Positions 17,151-27,326 of a stretch of DNA of 64,000 nucleotides are shown one piece after another. Position numbers and translations under genes: made by a program. The notes under the pieces were generated by a model. It was not told the DNA's origin. It did no database searches and worked only from the letters and a program-made list of their open reading frames with translations. The DNA is from Desulfosporosinus acidiphilus SJ4 (GTDB lineage: Bacteria; Bacillota; Desulfitobacteriia; Desulfitobacteriales; Desulfitobacteriaceae), in contig NC_018068.1 of NCBI RefSeq assembly GCF_000255115.2, positions 4,862,838 through 4,926,837 on the forward strand, given 5' to 3'. How positions within the stretch are numbered: the stretch's first letter is position 1; the number at the start of each line of letters is the position of its first letter.

Positions 17151-17609
17151 TTAATAGTCTGTTCCACGATTCTTAAGGTAATTTAGCACAGAAGACAAGA
17201 TTCGTATTAATTCCTTACTGTCATGCTCCCCAAGATAATCAGTTAAACCCTTTAAAAAGCAGAAATGATCAGACCTCATTGCTTCAATAATCTCCTTGCC
17301 TTTTTGTGTTGCCCGAACAAGCACAACACGTCTGTCCGTTGGTTCGGCAAGTCGTTCCAAATATCCCCGTTCTTCCAGTGAATTAATAATATGAGTAACC
17401 CCTGCAGGTGTTATTTGAAGCTGAAAGCTCAAGTCTGACACTTTAATCCCCCTGGGATCAGTTTCTGTACATAGAATTATGTTGTGAAGCAAAGTAAATT
17501 CACTGGGTCTGATAGCATGCGAAGATCTGACCTGCCCTCCAATTCTCCTGAATTGAGTCATTGTGCGATCCATTTCCTGCACTAAAGCTTCAGTTTCATC
17601 GTTTTTCAT
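17151..17609 (-). CDS. MarR-family transcriptional regulator
   Basis: 152-residue dimeric winged-helix repressor. The recognition region is KVSDLSFQLQITPAGVTHII (about 56-75), followed by the wing LAEPTDRRVVLVRAT with the conserved D-R-R. The ligand and targets are unknown. A near-palindrome overlaps its own -10 box, indicating autoregulation. No transporter or enzyme gene is cotranscribed, so the regulon lies elsewhere or it acts only on itself and a neighbour. Confidence 0.92.
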   Translation of the reverse strand: MKNDETEALVQEMDRTMTQFRRIGGQVRSSHAIRPSEFTLLHNIILCTETDPRGIKVSDLSFQLQITPAGVTHIINSLEERGYLERLAEPTDRRVVLVRATQKGKEIIEAMRSDHFCFLKGLTDYLGEHDSKELIRILSSVLNYLKNRGTDY

Positions 17610-17638
17610 GTTTTATCACCTAATCCCAAAGGATCTCA

Positions 17639-17657
17639 TTAGTTAGTAATTATCTAA
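17639..17657 (-). promoter_or_regulatory. Candidate MarR operator over its own -10
   Basis: 19-base inverted repeat TTAG-N11-CTAA with 7 of 9 positions symmetrical in each arm. It contains the -10 hexamer GATAAT. Confidence 0.55.
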
Positions 17658-17677
17658 TACAGGTATAGATTTGTCAA
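17649..17677 (-). promoter_or_regulatory. Sigma-A promoter of the marR gene
   Basis: TTGACA and GATAAT with 17-base spacing, about 40 bases before the ATG. Confidence 0.8.
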
Positions 17678-17684
17678 GGCAATA

Positions 17685-17717
17685 CCCCTGAGCAAAGCTT
17701 AAAAGCTTTGCCAGGGG
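17685..17717. terminator. Hairpin after the phosphoesterase gene
   Basis: CCCCTG-AG-CAAAGCTT pairs with AAGCTTTG-C-CAGGGG around a 2-base loop. It separates the phosphoesterase from marR. Confidence 0.65.
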
Positions 17718-17758
17718 CTTTAAAATCTTTTGCTTCTAAGGTCATGATCCTTAGGGGT

Positions 17759-18775
17759 TTACGTTGCCATGGGCACGTTAATCTCTGCGCCACTAATCCA
17801 ATCCCGTGTTAAATATTCTTTGCCCCTGATAACTACTTTTTCATCATATACATCCACAACAAAACCAGGAGCTGAATTCAAAATATGATGCCTTTTTCTG
17901 TCAATTGGATAGGCTAAAGAAGAACTGTTGACAATATTATAATTTTCCTTACTGACCATATTAATATAATCAATCTTGAAATGAGTATGCCCGTTAAAAA
18001 GTATGACCTCGGGATGTTGCGATAAAATGTCATTTAACCTTCTCCATTGTATAACATAACCACGCTGTAATCCACCTAGGGTTGTGTAGGGAATTGGTTG
18101 ATGGAGAAAGACAAAGACCGGTTTAGACGGTTTTTGCTCAATGCTAAGCGCACTTTCGAGCCAGTCAAGTTGGGTACTCGATAAAAAGGCCGAATCCAAG
18201 TACCTTCTATCACTCATCCGTGATTTTTCTGTCCCCAAGAAAAGGAAATGGAAACCCTTAATCCAAGTATCACTATAAATCTTATCGCGTTTGGCAAATG
18301 TCAGAAAGCGGTTAACTGCTTGATCTTCCGTTTCATCGTTAGGAAATGTTCTTGGTGACCAAAATCCATTTTTGTAAAAGCTACCATAAAATTCATGGTT
18401 GCCAATGGTCCAAAAAATCGGATAATCAATCACCATTTTATGCCTTAATAGTTCATGGTTAAGCAAGTTATAATCACGTTCCACACCGTCACCAAGATCA
18501 CCAACCACCACCATCGCATCCGGTTTTGAATAAAAATTATCCTGAAGTAAGGCAGAAAAATGATGTATTGCATTTAACCGTCCAATGTGAATATCACTGA
18601 CTACAACAAAAGACAATTTGCTAGTTTGAGTATTTGGGATATCCTGAGTATCTGCAGTTTGTTCTGCTTTAAATAATTGGGAAACAGCGACTTTAGGCAA
18701 CATTAAATTCCAAGATAGTAACGATCCGGCCCCAAACCCCGCCAAACTTTTCAAGAAATCCCTTCTTGTTGGCAT
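17759..18775 (-). CDS. Tat-exported calcineurin-like metallophosphoesterase
   Basis: 338 residues. A twin-arginine signal (TRRDFLKSLAGFGAGSLL) sends the folded enzyme outside the cell. The metallophosphoesterase motifs follow in order: D61-x-H63 (VSDIHIG), GDLGDG, GNHEF, and GHTHFK. These ligands bind two metal ions for phosphomonoester or diester hydrolysis. The substrate is unknown. A TTAGGAG site precedes the ATG, and the gene is monocistronic with its own terminator. The tatAC genes are not in the window. Confidence 0.9.
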   Translation of the reverse strand: MPTRRDFLKSLAGFGAGSLLSWNLMLPKVAVSQLFKAEQTADTQDIPNTQTSKLSFVVVSDIHIGRLNAIHHFSALLQDNFYSKPDAMVVVGDLGDGVERDYNLLNHELLRHKMVIDYPIFWTIGNHEFYGSFYKNGFWSPRTFPNDETEDQAVNRFLTFAKRDKIYSDTWIKGFHFLFLGTEKSRMSDRRYLDSAFLSSTQLDWLESALSIEQKPSKPVFVFLHQPIPYTTLGGLQRGYVIQWRRLNDILSQHPEVILFNGHTHFKIDYINMVSKENYNIVNSSSLAYPIDRKRHHILNSAPGFVVDVYDEKVVIRGKEYLTRDWISGAEINVPMAT

Positions 18776-19104
18776 ATCGTCGCTCCTAACTATCTTACTA
18801 TTCTGATATTTTATGTTAAATTCAAGTTACGTGAAACCTCCACATAAGATTCAGCTTTATTGCCCATATTATCACATATTTCGACCTATTACTACACCCT
18901 TTATCTGGTTCCTTCCCGTGTTTAACTAATAAAAACTTTAATATTAAATTATACCTTTTACCTTTTAATGAATCCCAATAAGACTATAGTCCTAAAAAGA
19001 GCGGGACAATTTACTCATTTTATCCTATGTATTCAAAACATCAGAGGATTTCAGAATGTTTAGGAGAATAGTTTACTAACCGTTGACCTCAGGAGGTACT
19101 GTTT
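18776..19104. other. Gene-free gap between divergent genes
   Basis: AT-rich stretch holding the promoters of the two divergent flanking genes. I could not place a convincing -35/-10 pair, and I see no repeat, RNA or ORF. Confidence 0.5.
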
Positions 19105-19380
19105 ATGGTTGACCTTAATAATCTTGACAAGCAATGCCCCAAATGTTCTGGCTTAGGCAGGATGGAGAACCCGGCATGGATAAAGTTCTGGACTAAAGAT
19201 TGGTTTCGAGCATTGGATACGGAAGCACTTTATACTGATTCCAAAAACAAAGAACTTCGTCAACCTTCAGAGCCAATGTTTTTTATTTGTAAAGAATGTC
19301 ATGGCAAAGGGAAAGTCCTTACAGACGAAGGAAAACGCTTAATTGGATTTATTAGGTTTTGGATTAATCCCAATTATTAA
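19105..19380 (+). CDS. Small DnaJ-like zinc-ribbon protein, function unknown
   Basis: 91 residues with two zinc-binding half-sites of the DnaJ CXXCXGXG type: CPKCSGLG near the N-terminus (C11, C14) and CKECHGKG at about residues 71-78, separated by about 55 residues rich in Trp and charged residues. Together they should bind one zinc ion. No J domain or membrane segment is present. A perfect AGGAGGT ribosome site precedes the ATG. The protein is not one I recognise by name; a chaperone-like or RNA/protein-binding role is only a guess. Confidence 0.7.
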   Translation: MVDLNNLDKQCPKCSGLGRMENPAWIKFWTKDWFRALDTEALYTDSKNKELRQPSEPMFFICKECHGKGKVLTDEGKRLIGFIRFWINPNY

Positions 19381-19383
19381 TCT

Positions 19384-19482
19384 CGTCATCCCGATCGTCT
19401 CCAGCGAAGAGTATCGCACGTGTTTGGCTACAGAGACACTTGGTCAATCCACACTGCCGGAGTATGCGTCATGGTTTCAGTG
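19384..19482 (+). repeat. Dispersed intergenic repeat, module A copy 3 (3'-truncated)
   Basis: GATCGTC...GAGTATCGCAC...GAGACACTTGGTCAATCC matches 48283-48353 closely. It then breaks off after the first hairpin arm, where a terminator begins. Confidence 0.75.
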
Positions 19483-19484
19483 CC

Positions 19485-19534
19485 AAAAGATTATTTAGGC
19501 ACCCTCATCACGAAGAGTGCCTAAATAATCTTTT
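19485..19534. terminator. Strong bidirectional terminator
   Basis: 18-bp perfect arms AAAAGATTATTTAGGCAC / GTGCCTAAATAATCTTTT between the convergent zinc-ribbon and hypothetical genes. Confidence 0.9.
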
Positions 19535-19560
19535 GTATTTTTATTTCCTTTACTTTTTAC

Positions 19561-19941
19561 CTACTTTGAGAGAACCGTCAGCAAAACGTCCTCCTCGAAA
19601 ATTGAAACTGAAATATTGGCAATATGGTCATCTTTGTGAGCTATAAAATTTATAACTGGTGTTTCTTCTTTGATCTCCCAACCATCTTTAGTCAGGATAG
19701 TTTTATAGGCCTCATAAACCACAGTATCCTTTGATTTATGAACGATATACTTTGCTTTGCCAAGAGGCTGCTCGGGAGTTGCCGGAACGAACTCACTTGC
19801 TTGTACCCAGTGGTATGAGGGTAGGTATGGGAATTCTTTAGTGCATGGTATCTTTAATTTGGCAGAATCATCATTATTAAGATTAGTATTTTCCTGACTG
19901 GAATTTTTAGAGCCAAATACTCTGGAAAGAAGCTTACCCAA
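19561..19941 (-). CDS. Hypothetical protein
   Basis: About 126 residues, not recognised. After a short amphipathic, possibly membrane-attached start (MGKLLSRVFGSK) and a polar Asn/Ser linker, the rest is a compact domain with WVQASEFVPA, VYEAYKTILTKDGWEI and a strand-rich C-terminus. I prefer the TTG at 19941, six bases from a GGGGTG site; a GTG at 19950 is also possible. It is convergent with the zinc-ribbon gene. Confidence 0.6.
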   Translation of the reverse strand: MGKLLSRVFGSKNSSQENTNLNNDDSAKLKIPCTKEFPYLPSYHWVQASEFVPATPEQPLGKAKYIVHKSKDTVVYEAYKTILTKDGWEIKEETPVINFIAHKDDHIANISVSIFEEDVLLTVLSK

Positions 19942-20053
19942 TAAAATCACCCCGAATATTATTAGTCTTATATTTAGAGAATTTTATACGTTTATAAAAG
20001 AGATGTCAAATAAACTCCTTTTAACAGCGCCCCTTCCGAGATTAAAATAAAAA

Positions 20054-20071
20054 CCCGCAATCACTTGCAGG
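20054..20071 (-). terminator. Terminator of tRNA-Gly
   Basis: CCTGCAA-GTGA-TTGCGGG stem followed by TTTTTATTTT on the minus strand. Confidence 0.8.
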
Positions 20072-20083
20072 CTAGTTTTTCAA

Positions 20084-20158
20084 TGGAGCGGACGACGAGA
20101 TTCGAACTCGCGATCCTCGGCTTGGGAAGCCAATGCTCTACCGCTGAGCCACGTCCGC
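20084..20158 (-). tRNA. tRNA-Gly (anticodon CCC)
   Basis: 75 bases including encoded CCA. The acceptor GCGGACG/CGTCCGC, anticodon loop TTCCCAA and T loop TTCGAAT are all visible. Confidence 0.96.
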
Positions 20159-20226
20159 ATGATTATTTCGACTTCTCAATCTTAGGCATTTCTATACCTA
20201 ACGTAACTTTCGCTCGACATTATAAA

Positions 20227-20255
20227 ATTATAAAGGCTAAGGCCTGATATGTCAA
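20227..20255 (-). promoter_or_regulatory. Promoter of tRNA-Gly
   Basis: Consensus TTGACA-N17-TATAAT, ending about 70 bases before the tRNA 5' end. Confidence 0.85.
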
Positions 20256-20524
20256 CTCATCCCCGTTGAAGTGAACAATAATTATGTTCCTAAATTATGT
20301 TCCTATTTCTTAATCTTTGTTATGAAGTAACAGATATAAGTATAAATTAGTCATAAATAATATTAAGGATAAAAACTTTTTCGAGTGACAAGATTCGATG
20401 AAATTTTAGCCTTTTAGGGAGTAAAATTTAAGTGTTGGAAATAGCGCCTTAAAAATTTAATTTTGATTGCAATTCAAAGTGAGTCTCTGAAATCACTTTA
20501 ATCCGAAATTAATATTGAGTCTTT
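20256..20524. other. Gap upstream of the first c-di-GMP riboswitch
   Basis: AT-rich region that must contain the promoter for the riboswitch transcript. A tandem TTATGTTCCTA direct repeat lies at about 20281-20304; no gene is seen. Confidence 0.4.
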
Positions 20525-20608
20525 CGACAAGGGCAAACTTAGCGAAAGCTAAGGACGCAAAGTCATGGGCCTTAGGGTTTAAACTGATGGCAGCCAGACT
20601 ACCGAAAA
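20525..20608 (+). promoter_or_regulatory. Cyclic di-GMP-I (GEMM) riboswitch, copy 1
   Basis: Core blocks: GGGCAAACTTAGCGAAAGCT, AAGGACGCAAAGTCATGGGC, then GATGGCAGCCAGACTACCG, which match the c-di-GMP-I aptamer. It lies upstream of an HD-GYP gene. Confidence 0.95.
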
Positions 20609-20622
20609 AACCGAATGTCTTT

Positions 20623-20647
20623 GTCGCCGTTTATGGCGGCTTTTTTT
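20623..20647 (+). terminator. Riboswitch-controlled terminator
   Basis: GTCGCC-GTTTAT-GGCGGC stem followed by eight T, 15 bases past the aptamer. Confidence 0.88.
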
Positions 20648-20681
20648 GATATTCAAATTACATGATGAAAGGACTATGGTA

Positions 20682-21818
20682 ATGCGCTGTGTCAGTGTTT
20701 CCAACCTAAAACCGGGCGATGTTCTGGAAGAATCTGTTCTTGACAACAAAGGCCGGCCCTTGCTTACAAAAGGAAATATATTAACCCAAAGACACATTGA
20801 GTATTTGCGCAAATACAGAATAGAATCTGTGTATCTTGACGAACAGAATTCCCCTCTGCGTGAAGAAAGTTCGATTTGTCGGCGGCCATGCGAAAAAGCC
20901 ATGGGCATCTTACACGAATCTGCGTATCTTGACCTGCCATATTCTTCCGAAAACGTAGAGATCTTACTTACCCAACGGATATGTGATGCAACAATTGCCA
21001 TCTTACGCGAAATGGCAAATAATCTGATACAAGTCTCGATCCCTCAAAAACGGGATTATACACGTCAAGTTGGCCAGATTGTAGAGGAGATCATTGATGA
21101 ACTGTCTCAGCCTCACTGTAGGAATTCGCTGTCCTTTCTGATTCAGCTGAAGAATTATGATTTTTATACGTATACCCACAGTGTTAATGTGATGATTCTT
21201 TCTATGGTGGCCGGAATACCTCTCGGGCTAAACAATAATAGCCTAAAAAGTCTGGGGATCGGTGCTTTATTTCATGATATAGGTAAAATGTCTGTACCGA
21301 TTCAAATCCTAAACAAGAGGAAACAACTTAATGCTGAGGAGATAACCCAAGTCAAAATGCATTCCTTAAAAGGATATTACAGAATGAAAGAAGACGGCTT
21401 CCTTGATCAGAATGGAAAAGCGGTTATTCTGCAGCATCATGAAAAAGTGGACGGTACTGGCTATCCTAACAAGCGAAAAGGAAAGGATATTCACGAGTTC
21501 GCCAAAATTGCAGCTGTAGCAGATATTTATGACGCATTAACCAGTGAACGGCCACACCGCAACCATTGGGCGCCGTCAGAAGCCTTGGAATATATTTATT
21601 CCATCGCCGGCAGCCATCTGGAGGTAGATATCGTGACCAAATTTGCCCGCAGTATCGCGCCATATCCTCTGGGTTCCTTTGTTCAATGCTCTAATGGCAT
21701 GAAAGGTTATGTCGTTGACAATATAATTAACCCTCATCGTCCTGTCTTACAAGTAGGGAAAAATAGGATTGATCTGAACACCAAATTCAATATAACAATT
21801 ACGGACATTATGTTTTAG
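20682..21818 (+). CDS. HD-GYP domain protein (predicted c-di-GMP phosphodiesterase)
   Basis: 378 residues. An N-terminal DUF3391-like segment (LKPGDVLEESVLDNKGRPLL) is followed by an HD-GYP domain with HDIGKM and the signature HHEKVDGTGYP, which binds the metals and hydrolyses c-di-GMP. I chose ATG 20682, which has an AAAGGA site 8 bases away; an apparent TTG start 36 bases upstream lies inside the riboswitch terminator. Control of a c-di-GMP-degrading enzyme by a c-di-GMP riboswitch makes a feedback loop. A long hairpin terminates the gene. Confidence 0.92.
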   Translation: MRCVSVSNLKPGDVLEESVLDNKGRPLLTKGNILTQRHIEYLRKYRIESVYLDEQNSPLREESSICRRPCEKAMGILHESAYLDLPYSSENVEILLTQRICDATIAILREMANNLIQVSIPQKRDYTRQVGQIVEEIIDELSQPHCRNSLSFLIQLKNYDFYTYTHSVNVMILSMVAGIPLGLNNNSLKSLGIGALFHDIGKMSVPIQILNKRKQLNAEEITQVKMHSLKGYYRMKEDGFLDQNGKAVILQHHEKVDGTGYPNKRKGKDIHEFAKIAAVADIYDALTSERPHRNHWAPSEALEYIYSIAGSHLEVDIVTKFARSIAPYPLGSFVQCSNGMKGYVVDNIINPHRPVLQVGKNRIDLNTKFNITITDIMF

Positions 21819-21840
21819 GACTATTAGCTGAAATGTCAAA

Positions 21841-21884
21841 AGGAGTTCTAATGATTTCTCTGAGGATAAATCATTAGAACTCCT
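21841..21884. terminator. Terminator after the HD-GYP gene
   Basis: 17-bp perfect arms AGGAGTTCTAATGATTT / AAATCATTAGAACTCCT; it also faces the convergent tRNA genes. Confidence 0.85.
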
Positions 21885-21943
21885 AATTAGTTTCTAATCT
21901 TTCAAAATCTATCGTGCGAATCGTCTTGACTATTCATTGTAAA

Positions 21944-22019
<76 letters not shown>

Positions 22020-22030
22020 AGATATAGATA

Positions 22031-22106
22031 TGGTGACCCGTACGGGATTCGAACCCGTGTAACCGCCGTGAAAGGGCGATGTCTTAGACCGCTTGACCAA
22101 CGGGCC
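22031..22106 (-). tRNA. tRNA-Glu (anticodon TTC)
   Basis: 76 bases with encoded CCA; anticodon loop CTTTCAC between TCGCC and GGCGG. It lies 11 bases upstream of tRNA-Phe in one transcript. Confidence 0.96.
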
Positions 22107-22165
22107 ATTTCTGAGAGTATAATTCCCTTGTGCGATGCCTTAAGGAATCTCGCTCACAGATATGA

Positions 22166-22194
22166 ATTGTACAGGAAACCTAGTCGGGTGTCAA
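22166..22194 (-). promoter_or_regulatory. Promoter of the tRNA-Glu/Phe unit
   Basis: TTGACA-N17-TACAAT about 60 bases before tRNA-Glu. Confidence 0.85.
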
Positions 22195-22291
22195 GTACTC
22201 TTTAAAACTCCTAACAACTATAAGCGATATTCTTCTAGTGATATTTCTTGTCAGGCCCAAGTACTTTGATCACAGACCTCACCTTTATTGA

Positions 22292-24070
22292 TTAGACATT
22301 AAATTTCTTCAGCGCAGCTTGCAGTTCTTCTGCCATAGTAGACAGGAACTTACTGGAAGAAGCAATTTCCTGAACAGAAGCAGTTTGTTCCTCTGTAGCC
22401 GCAGAAACAGTCTGAGTTTGATCGGTAATAATGCGACTCGTATCAAAGACTTCGGAGACTGAGGCAACAATCCGTTCATTGCCCAAGGCCATTTGTTGAA
22501 TCTCCCCTGAAATTTCTCCAACTTGAGTTGTTACATCCTCAATTAAAGTCGAAATTTCTTTGAATGCTTGACCAGCTGTTTCAGCGACCTCAGTACCCAA
22601 TTTTACCTGATGAGTTCCTTCGTTGATTGACAAAACAGCCTTTTGCGTATCTTGTTGGATTTCATGAATTAATGCAGCAATTTGTTGCGAAGCTTCCTGG
22701 GATTGTTCGGCTAATTTACGCACTTCGTCAGCGACAACAGCAAATCCTTTACCTTGCTCACCGGCTCGAGCTGCCTCAATTGCAGCATTTAAGGCAAGCA
22801 AATTTGTTTGCGCAGCTATCCCCGAAATCGTATCAACAATTTGTCCGATTTCCTTGGAACGCTCACCTAAGGTCATAACGACTTCTGCCGAACCGGTTAC
22901 GGTCTGGTCAATCGTCGCCATTTGTTGAATTGTCTTGTCAATTGCAGCACTTCCTTCTGAAGCTGAAAGGGCTGTTTTCTCCGAAGATCTTACAACCACC
23001 TTAGCATTTTCAACCATTTGCTGAATTCCGGCTGACATCTGTTCAACAATAGCTGACGATTCATTCATCGCATTCAGCTGCTTTTCAGCTCCTTGCGAGA
23101 CTTCCATAATGGCTGCTGCAACTTGACTGGAAGCTTGTGCGGATTGTTCTGCGCCGGCGCTAAGTTGCTGCGATGATGCTGCCACTTGGGCAGCAGAGGA
23201 AGATACTTGTTTTACCAGTTGGTTCAAGTTATCTACCATAGTGTTAAAAGCTCTGCCAAGCTTTCCCAATTCGTCTTTTGCGCTGGTATCAAACTTTTTA
23301 ATATTAAGGTTTCCTTTTGCAATTTCTTCGGCTGTCTCTGCCACGTCGTTTATCTGTTTTGAAATCTTATTGCTCAGAACTGTGCCCAATACTAAGGCGA
23401 CTCCGAAAGCTAAAATCATTGAAACAATGGTCGAAATGACACTTACTTGCCCTGCTTTAACGACCTCTTGTTGCTTAACTGCCACAAGCTTGTCCATATC
23501 ATCAACCCAGTTGCCTGTCCCAATTACCCAGTTATAAGGTTTAAATAACAGGGTGTAGCCTCGCTTCGGGAGAGGCTGCGTTTGATTCGGCTTGGCAAAA
23601 GTATAATCAGTATACCCGCCATCCGGTTTTGACCCATTGGCAATCATTTCTTTGATAAAATATTTACCCTGAGTGTCCTGTGCGTTAAGACGGGATTTGC
23701 CCTCGGACTCGACTCTTCCGAGAAGAACTACATTTATTCCTTCAGTCGTATCGATCCAGAAATAATTACCATTGTCAAACCGAAGTTGCCTAACTAAATC
23801 GGCTGCCGTAGTTTTGGCTTGTTCCGGTGTTAATTCTCCTTTTTGTTGCTTATTATACTCTTCCTGAACCAGGCTATAGGCCGTTTGCACCTCCAGCTTA
23901 ATCTGCCTGTCAAATTGTTCGTACAAAGTCGTACGATATTGAGCTATATTGCTTTGTTCCGTCGTAATGACGCTATAAATATTATAGCCGCCAAGGATGA
24001 GCCCCATAATTAATGTAGTAACTAACAAGAGTAGGAGAATACGATATTTGATTTTTGTCAACCTCAACAT
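22292..24070 (-). CDS. Methyl-accepting chemotaxis protein with Cache sensor
   Basis: Transmembrane chemoreceptor of about 592 residues. It has a first membrane helix ([19 protein letters not shown]), an extracellular single-Cache domain (about 35-190; [16 protein letters not shown]), a second helix ([18 protein letters not shown]), a HAMP domain, and the signalling domain with the highly conserved hairpin tip [20 protein letters not shown]. The reading frame extends to 24118, but that part lies inside a terminator, so the start is ATG 24070 or one of the TTG codons at 24067 or 24061 behind AAGGAAGG. It is preceded by a c-di-GMP riboswitch. The ligand is unknown. Confidence 0.93.
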   Translation of the reverse strand: MLRLTKIKYRILLLLLVTTLIMGLILGGYNIYSVITTEQSNIAQYRTTLYEQFDRQIKLEVQTAYSLVQEEYNKQQKGELTPEQAKTTAADLVRQLRFDNGNYFWIDTTEGINVVLLGRVESEGKSRLNAQDTQGKYFIKEMIANGSKPDGGYTDYTFAKPNQTQPLPKRGYTLLFKPYNWVIGTGNWVDDMDKLVAVKQQEVVKAGQVSVISTIVSMILAFGVALVLGTVLSNKISKQINDVAETAEEIAKGNLNIKKFDTSAKDELGKLGRAFNTMVDNLNQLVKQVSSSAAQVAASSQQLSAGAEQSAQASSQVAAAIMEVSQGAEKQLNAMNESSAIVEQMSAGIQQMVENAKVVVRSSEKTALSASEGSAAIDKTIQQMATIDQTVTGSAEVVMTLGERSKEIGQIVDTISGIAAQTNLLALNAAIEAARAGEQGKGFAVVADEVRKLAEQSQEASQQIAALIHEIQQDTQKAVLSINEGTHQVKLGTEVAETAGQAFKEISTLIEDVTTQVGEISGEIQQMALGNERIVASVSEVFDTSRIITDQTQTVSAATEEQTASVQEIASSSKFLSTMAEELQAALKKFNV

Positions 24071-24100
24071 CCTTCCTTTAAGTTCATAGATTGATTCAAT

Positions 24101-24134
24101 AAAAAACAAAATCGCCATTCGATAGGAATGGCGA
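24101..24134 (-). terminator. Riboswitch-controlled terminator before the chemoreceptor
   Basis: TCGCCATTC-CTAT-GAATGGCGA type stem followed by TTTTGTTTTTT on the minus strand. Confidence 0.88.
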
Positions 24135-24139
24135 CTAAG

Positions 24140-24222
24140 TCCTCTTTAGTAACTCGGCCATCATCCTTATTTGGAGACCCGTAGCTTTGCGTCCCTAGCT
24201 CACGCTAGGTTTGCTCTTTTCA
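24140..24222 (-). promoter_or_regulatory. Cyclic di-GMP-I (GEMM) riboswitch, copy 2
   Basis: Minus-strand blocks GAGCAAACCTAGC, GGGACGCAAAGCTACGGGTC, then GATGGCCGAGTTAC match the c-di-GMP-I aptamer. It controls the chemoreceptor gene. Confidence 0.93.
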
Positions 24223-24357
24223 AGTGTCCTTTGCTTCATATGAATTTAAATCAATGCAATACCTATATGGTGAAGTCATCCAAAGCATCACAAAGATTGT
24301 CTGAACTTGGAAGACCAGACTGATGACCATCTATCAAATATCCCTGTATTCTCACTC

Positions 24358-24374
24358 AAAAACTCTTATGAGTT
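24358..24374 (-). terminator. Short hairpin after tRNA-Lys
   Basis: AACTC-ATAA-GAGTT followed by TTT on the minus strand; a weak terminator candidate. Confidence 0.4.
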
Positions 24375-24387
24375 ACGACAGAAACAA

Positions 24388-24463
24388 TGGTGAGCCATCC
24401 GCGACTCGAACGCGGGACACCCTGATTAAAAGTCAGGTGCTCTACCGACTGAGCTAATGGCTC
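24388..24463 (-). tRNA. tRNA-Lys (anticodon TTT)
   Basis: 76 bases with encoded CCA; acceptor GAGCCAT/ATGGCTC, anticodon loop CTTTTAA. Confidence 0.96.
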
Positions 24464-24487
24464 AAAAAGACCTATGTTTCGTATAAA

Positions 24488-24516
24488 ATGTTACAGGAAA
24501 GTTCTAAATGTGTCAA
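24488..24516 (-). promoter_or_regulatory. Promoter of tRNA-Lys
   Basis: TTGACA-N17-TAACAT, about 25 bases before the tRNA, located after purA. Confidence 0.75.
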
Positions 24517-24538
24517 GATTCTTTTCTTTATTACATAT

Positions 24539-25867
<1,329 letters not shown>

Positions 25868-25878
25868 TCATAATTATT

Positions 25879-27180
25879 TTACTCTAAACCCATACGTTTA
25901 AAAATATCATCGACATGTTGGAGATGATAACTCAAGTCAAAGAGTCCCTGAAGTTTGTTTTTGCTCAAATAATTGGCAATCCTTTTATCTTCAGAAACAA
26001 CCTCGATGAAATCTTTTCCCTGATCCCAGGCTTGAAAAGCATCCTGTTGAACCCAGGCGTATGCTTCTTCCCGCATACACCCTTGTTCTACCAACGCCAG
26101 GAGAACTCGCTGAGATGACGTTAGACCATAAGTCTTTTGTAAATTTCGTTTCATTTGCTCTCCGCGAATCTTCAGTCCCGAAATAATTCGAGTCATCTGC
26201 CTAAGCATATGATCAAGGAGCAGACAGCTGTCCGGCAAAATAACCCGTTCAACGGAACTGTGAGTCATATCTCTTTCATGCCAAAGTGCCATATTTTCCA
26301 TGGCCGCTAAAGCATTACCTCTTATAAGTCTTGCCATCCCGCTTACCTGTTCACAAACAATGGGATTCCGCTTATGCGGCATTGCCGAAGAGCCTTTTTG
26401 CCCTTCAGCAAAGGGTTCCTCCACTTCAAGGATATCTGTGCGCTGCAAATTGCGAATTTCCGTAGCAATCTTTTCTAAGGAACCGGCAATTAAAGCGAGA
26501 GTGGTCATAAAATGAGCATGCCGGTCTCGCTGTAAAATCTGATTACTCACTAAAGCTCTTGTCAACCCTAAGTACTTACATACAGCTTCTTCCACCTCTG
26601 GAGATACATTAGCATAGGTTCCAACCGCACCAGATATTTTTCCTGCACTTACTGATAAAATTGCCTGATCCAGACGTTCCTCCTGACGATCCAGTTCGGC
26701 GATCCATAAAGCTAATTTTAGGCCAAAAGTCAAGGGTTCTGCGTGAATACCATGTGTCCGTCCCACCATGACGGTATATTTGCTTTCTAAAGATCTTTTG
26801 GCTAAAGCTTCCCTTAAATCACGAAGATCTTTCTTCAGCAACAGTCCGGAATCTCTCAGAACAAGGCTTAAGGCCGTATCTTTTACGTCAGACGAGGTTA
26901 AACCTAAATGCAAGTATTTGCCCGCTTCTCCGATCTCCTCGACAACCGCCTGCAAAAAGGCGATCAGATCATGCCTGACGATGGCTTCGATTTCTAGAAT
27001 TCGTTTCGGATTAACTTTCGCTGAACGTCTGATTGCCTCCATAGCTTCAAGAGGAATTTCTCCCCGCTTTGTCATTACTTCGGCAACTGCAAGTTCAACC
27101 TCTAACCAACGCTCGTATTCATAGCCGTCTTTCCATAGCTTTCCCATTTCGGGGTGTGTGTATCGTTCCAGCAACAACAT
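25879..27180 (-). CDS. purB: Adenylosuccinate lyase
   Basis: Splits adenylosuccinate to AMP and fumarate, and also acts one step earlier on SAICAR. The 433 residues belong to the fumarase/aspartase fold, with the signature SSAMPHKRNP (catalytic serine loop, about residues 262-271), GRTHGIHAEP with the catalytic histidine, and TSSDVKDTA. It is upstream of purA and about 145 bases below the FAD oxidoreductase stop, with a terminator between, so a separate promoter is expected. Confidence 0.97.
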   Translation of the reverse strand: MLLLERYTHPEMGKLWKDGYEYERWLEVELAVAEVMTKRGEIPLEAMEAIRRSAKVNPKRILEIEAIVRHDLIAFLQAVVEEIGEAGKYLHLGLTSSDVKDTALSLVLRDSGLLLKKDLRDLREALAKRSLESKYTVMVGRTHGIHAEPLTFGLKLALWIAELDRQEERLDQAILSVSAGKISGAVGTYANVSPEVEEAVCKYLGLTRALVSNQILQRDRHAHFMTTLALIAGSLEKIATEIRNLQRTDILEVEEPFAEGQKGSSAMPHKRNPIVCEQVSGMARLIRGNALAAMENMALWHERDMTHSSVERVILPDSCLLLDHMLRQMTRIISGLKIRGEQMKRNLQKTYGLTSSQRVLLALVEQGCMREEAYAWVQQDAFQAWDQGKDFIEVVSEDKRIANYLSKNKLQGLFDLSYHLQHVDDIFKRMGLE

Positions 27181-27281
27181 TCGCCCCCTTTTGATATCTT
27201 CTCTATAATGACCGCTAAATATTGCTTAAAAGCTTTAAAATTAGTCAACGCTTATCATATCAATACAGATTACTCAGTGAA

Positions 27282-27310
27282 ACTACAGATGAGTTAACCC
27301 CATCTGTAGT
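27282..27310 (-). terminator. Terminator after the FAD oxidoreductase gene
   Basis: ACTACAGATG / CATCTGTAGT 10-bp arms around a 9-base loop, followed by TTTCA. Confidence 0.65.
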
Positions 27311-27326
27311 CAAAATAACGTCTTAT

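Noticed and set aside
20065..20247. Plus-strand 60-codon frame across tRNA-Gly
   Set aside because: It is antisense to the tRNA and has no ribosome site or protein-like composition.
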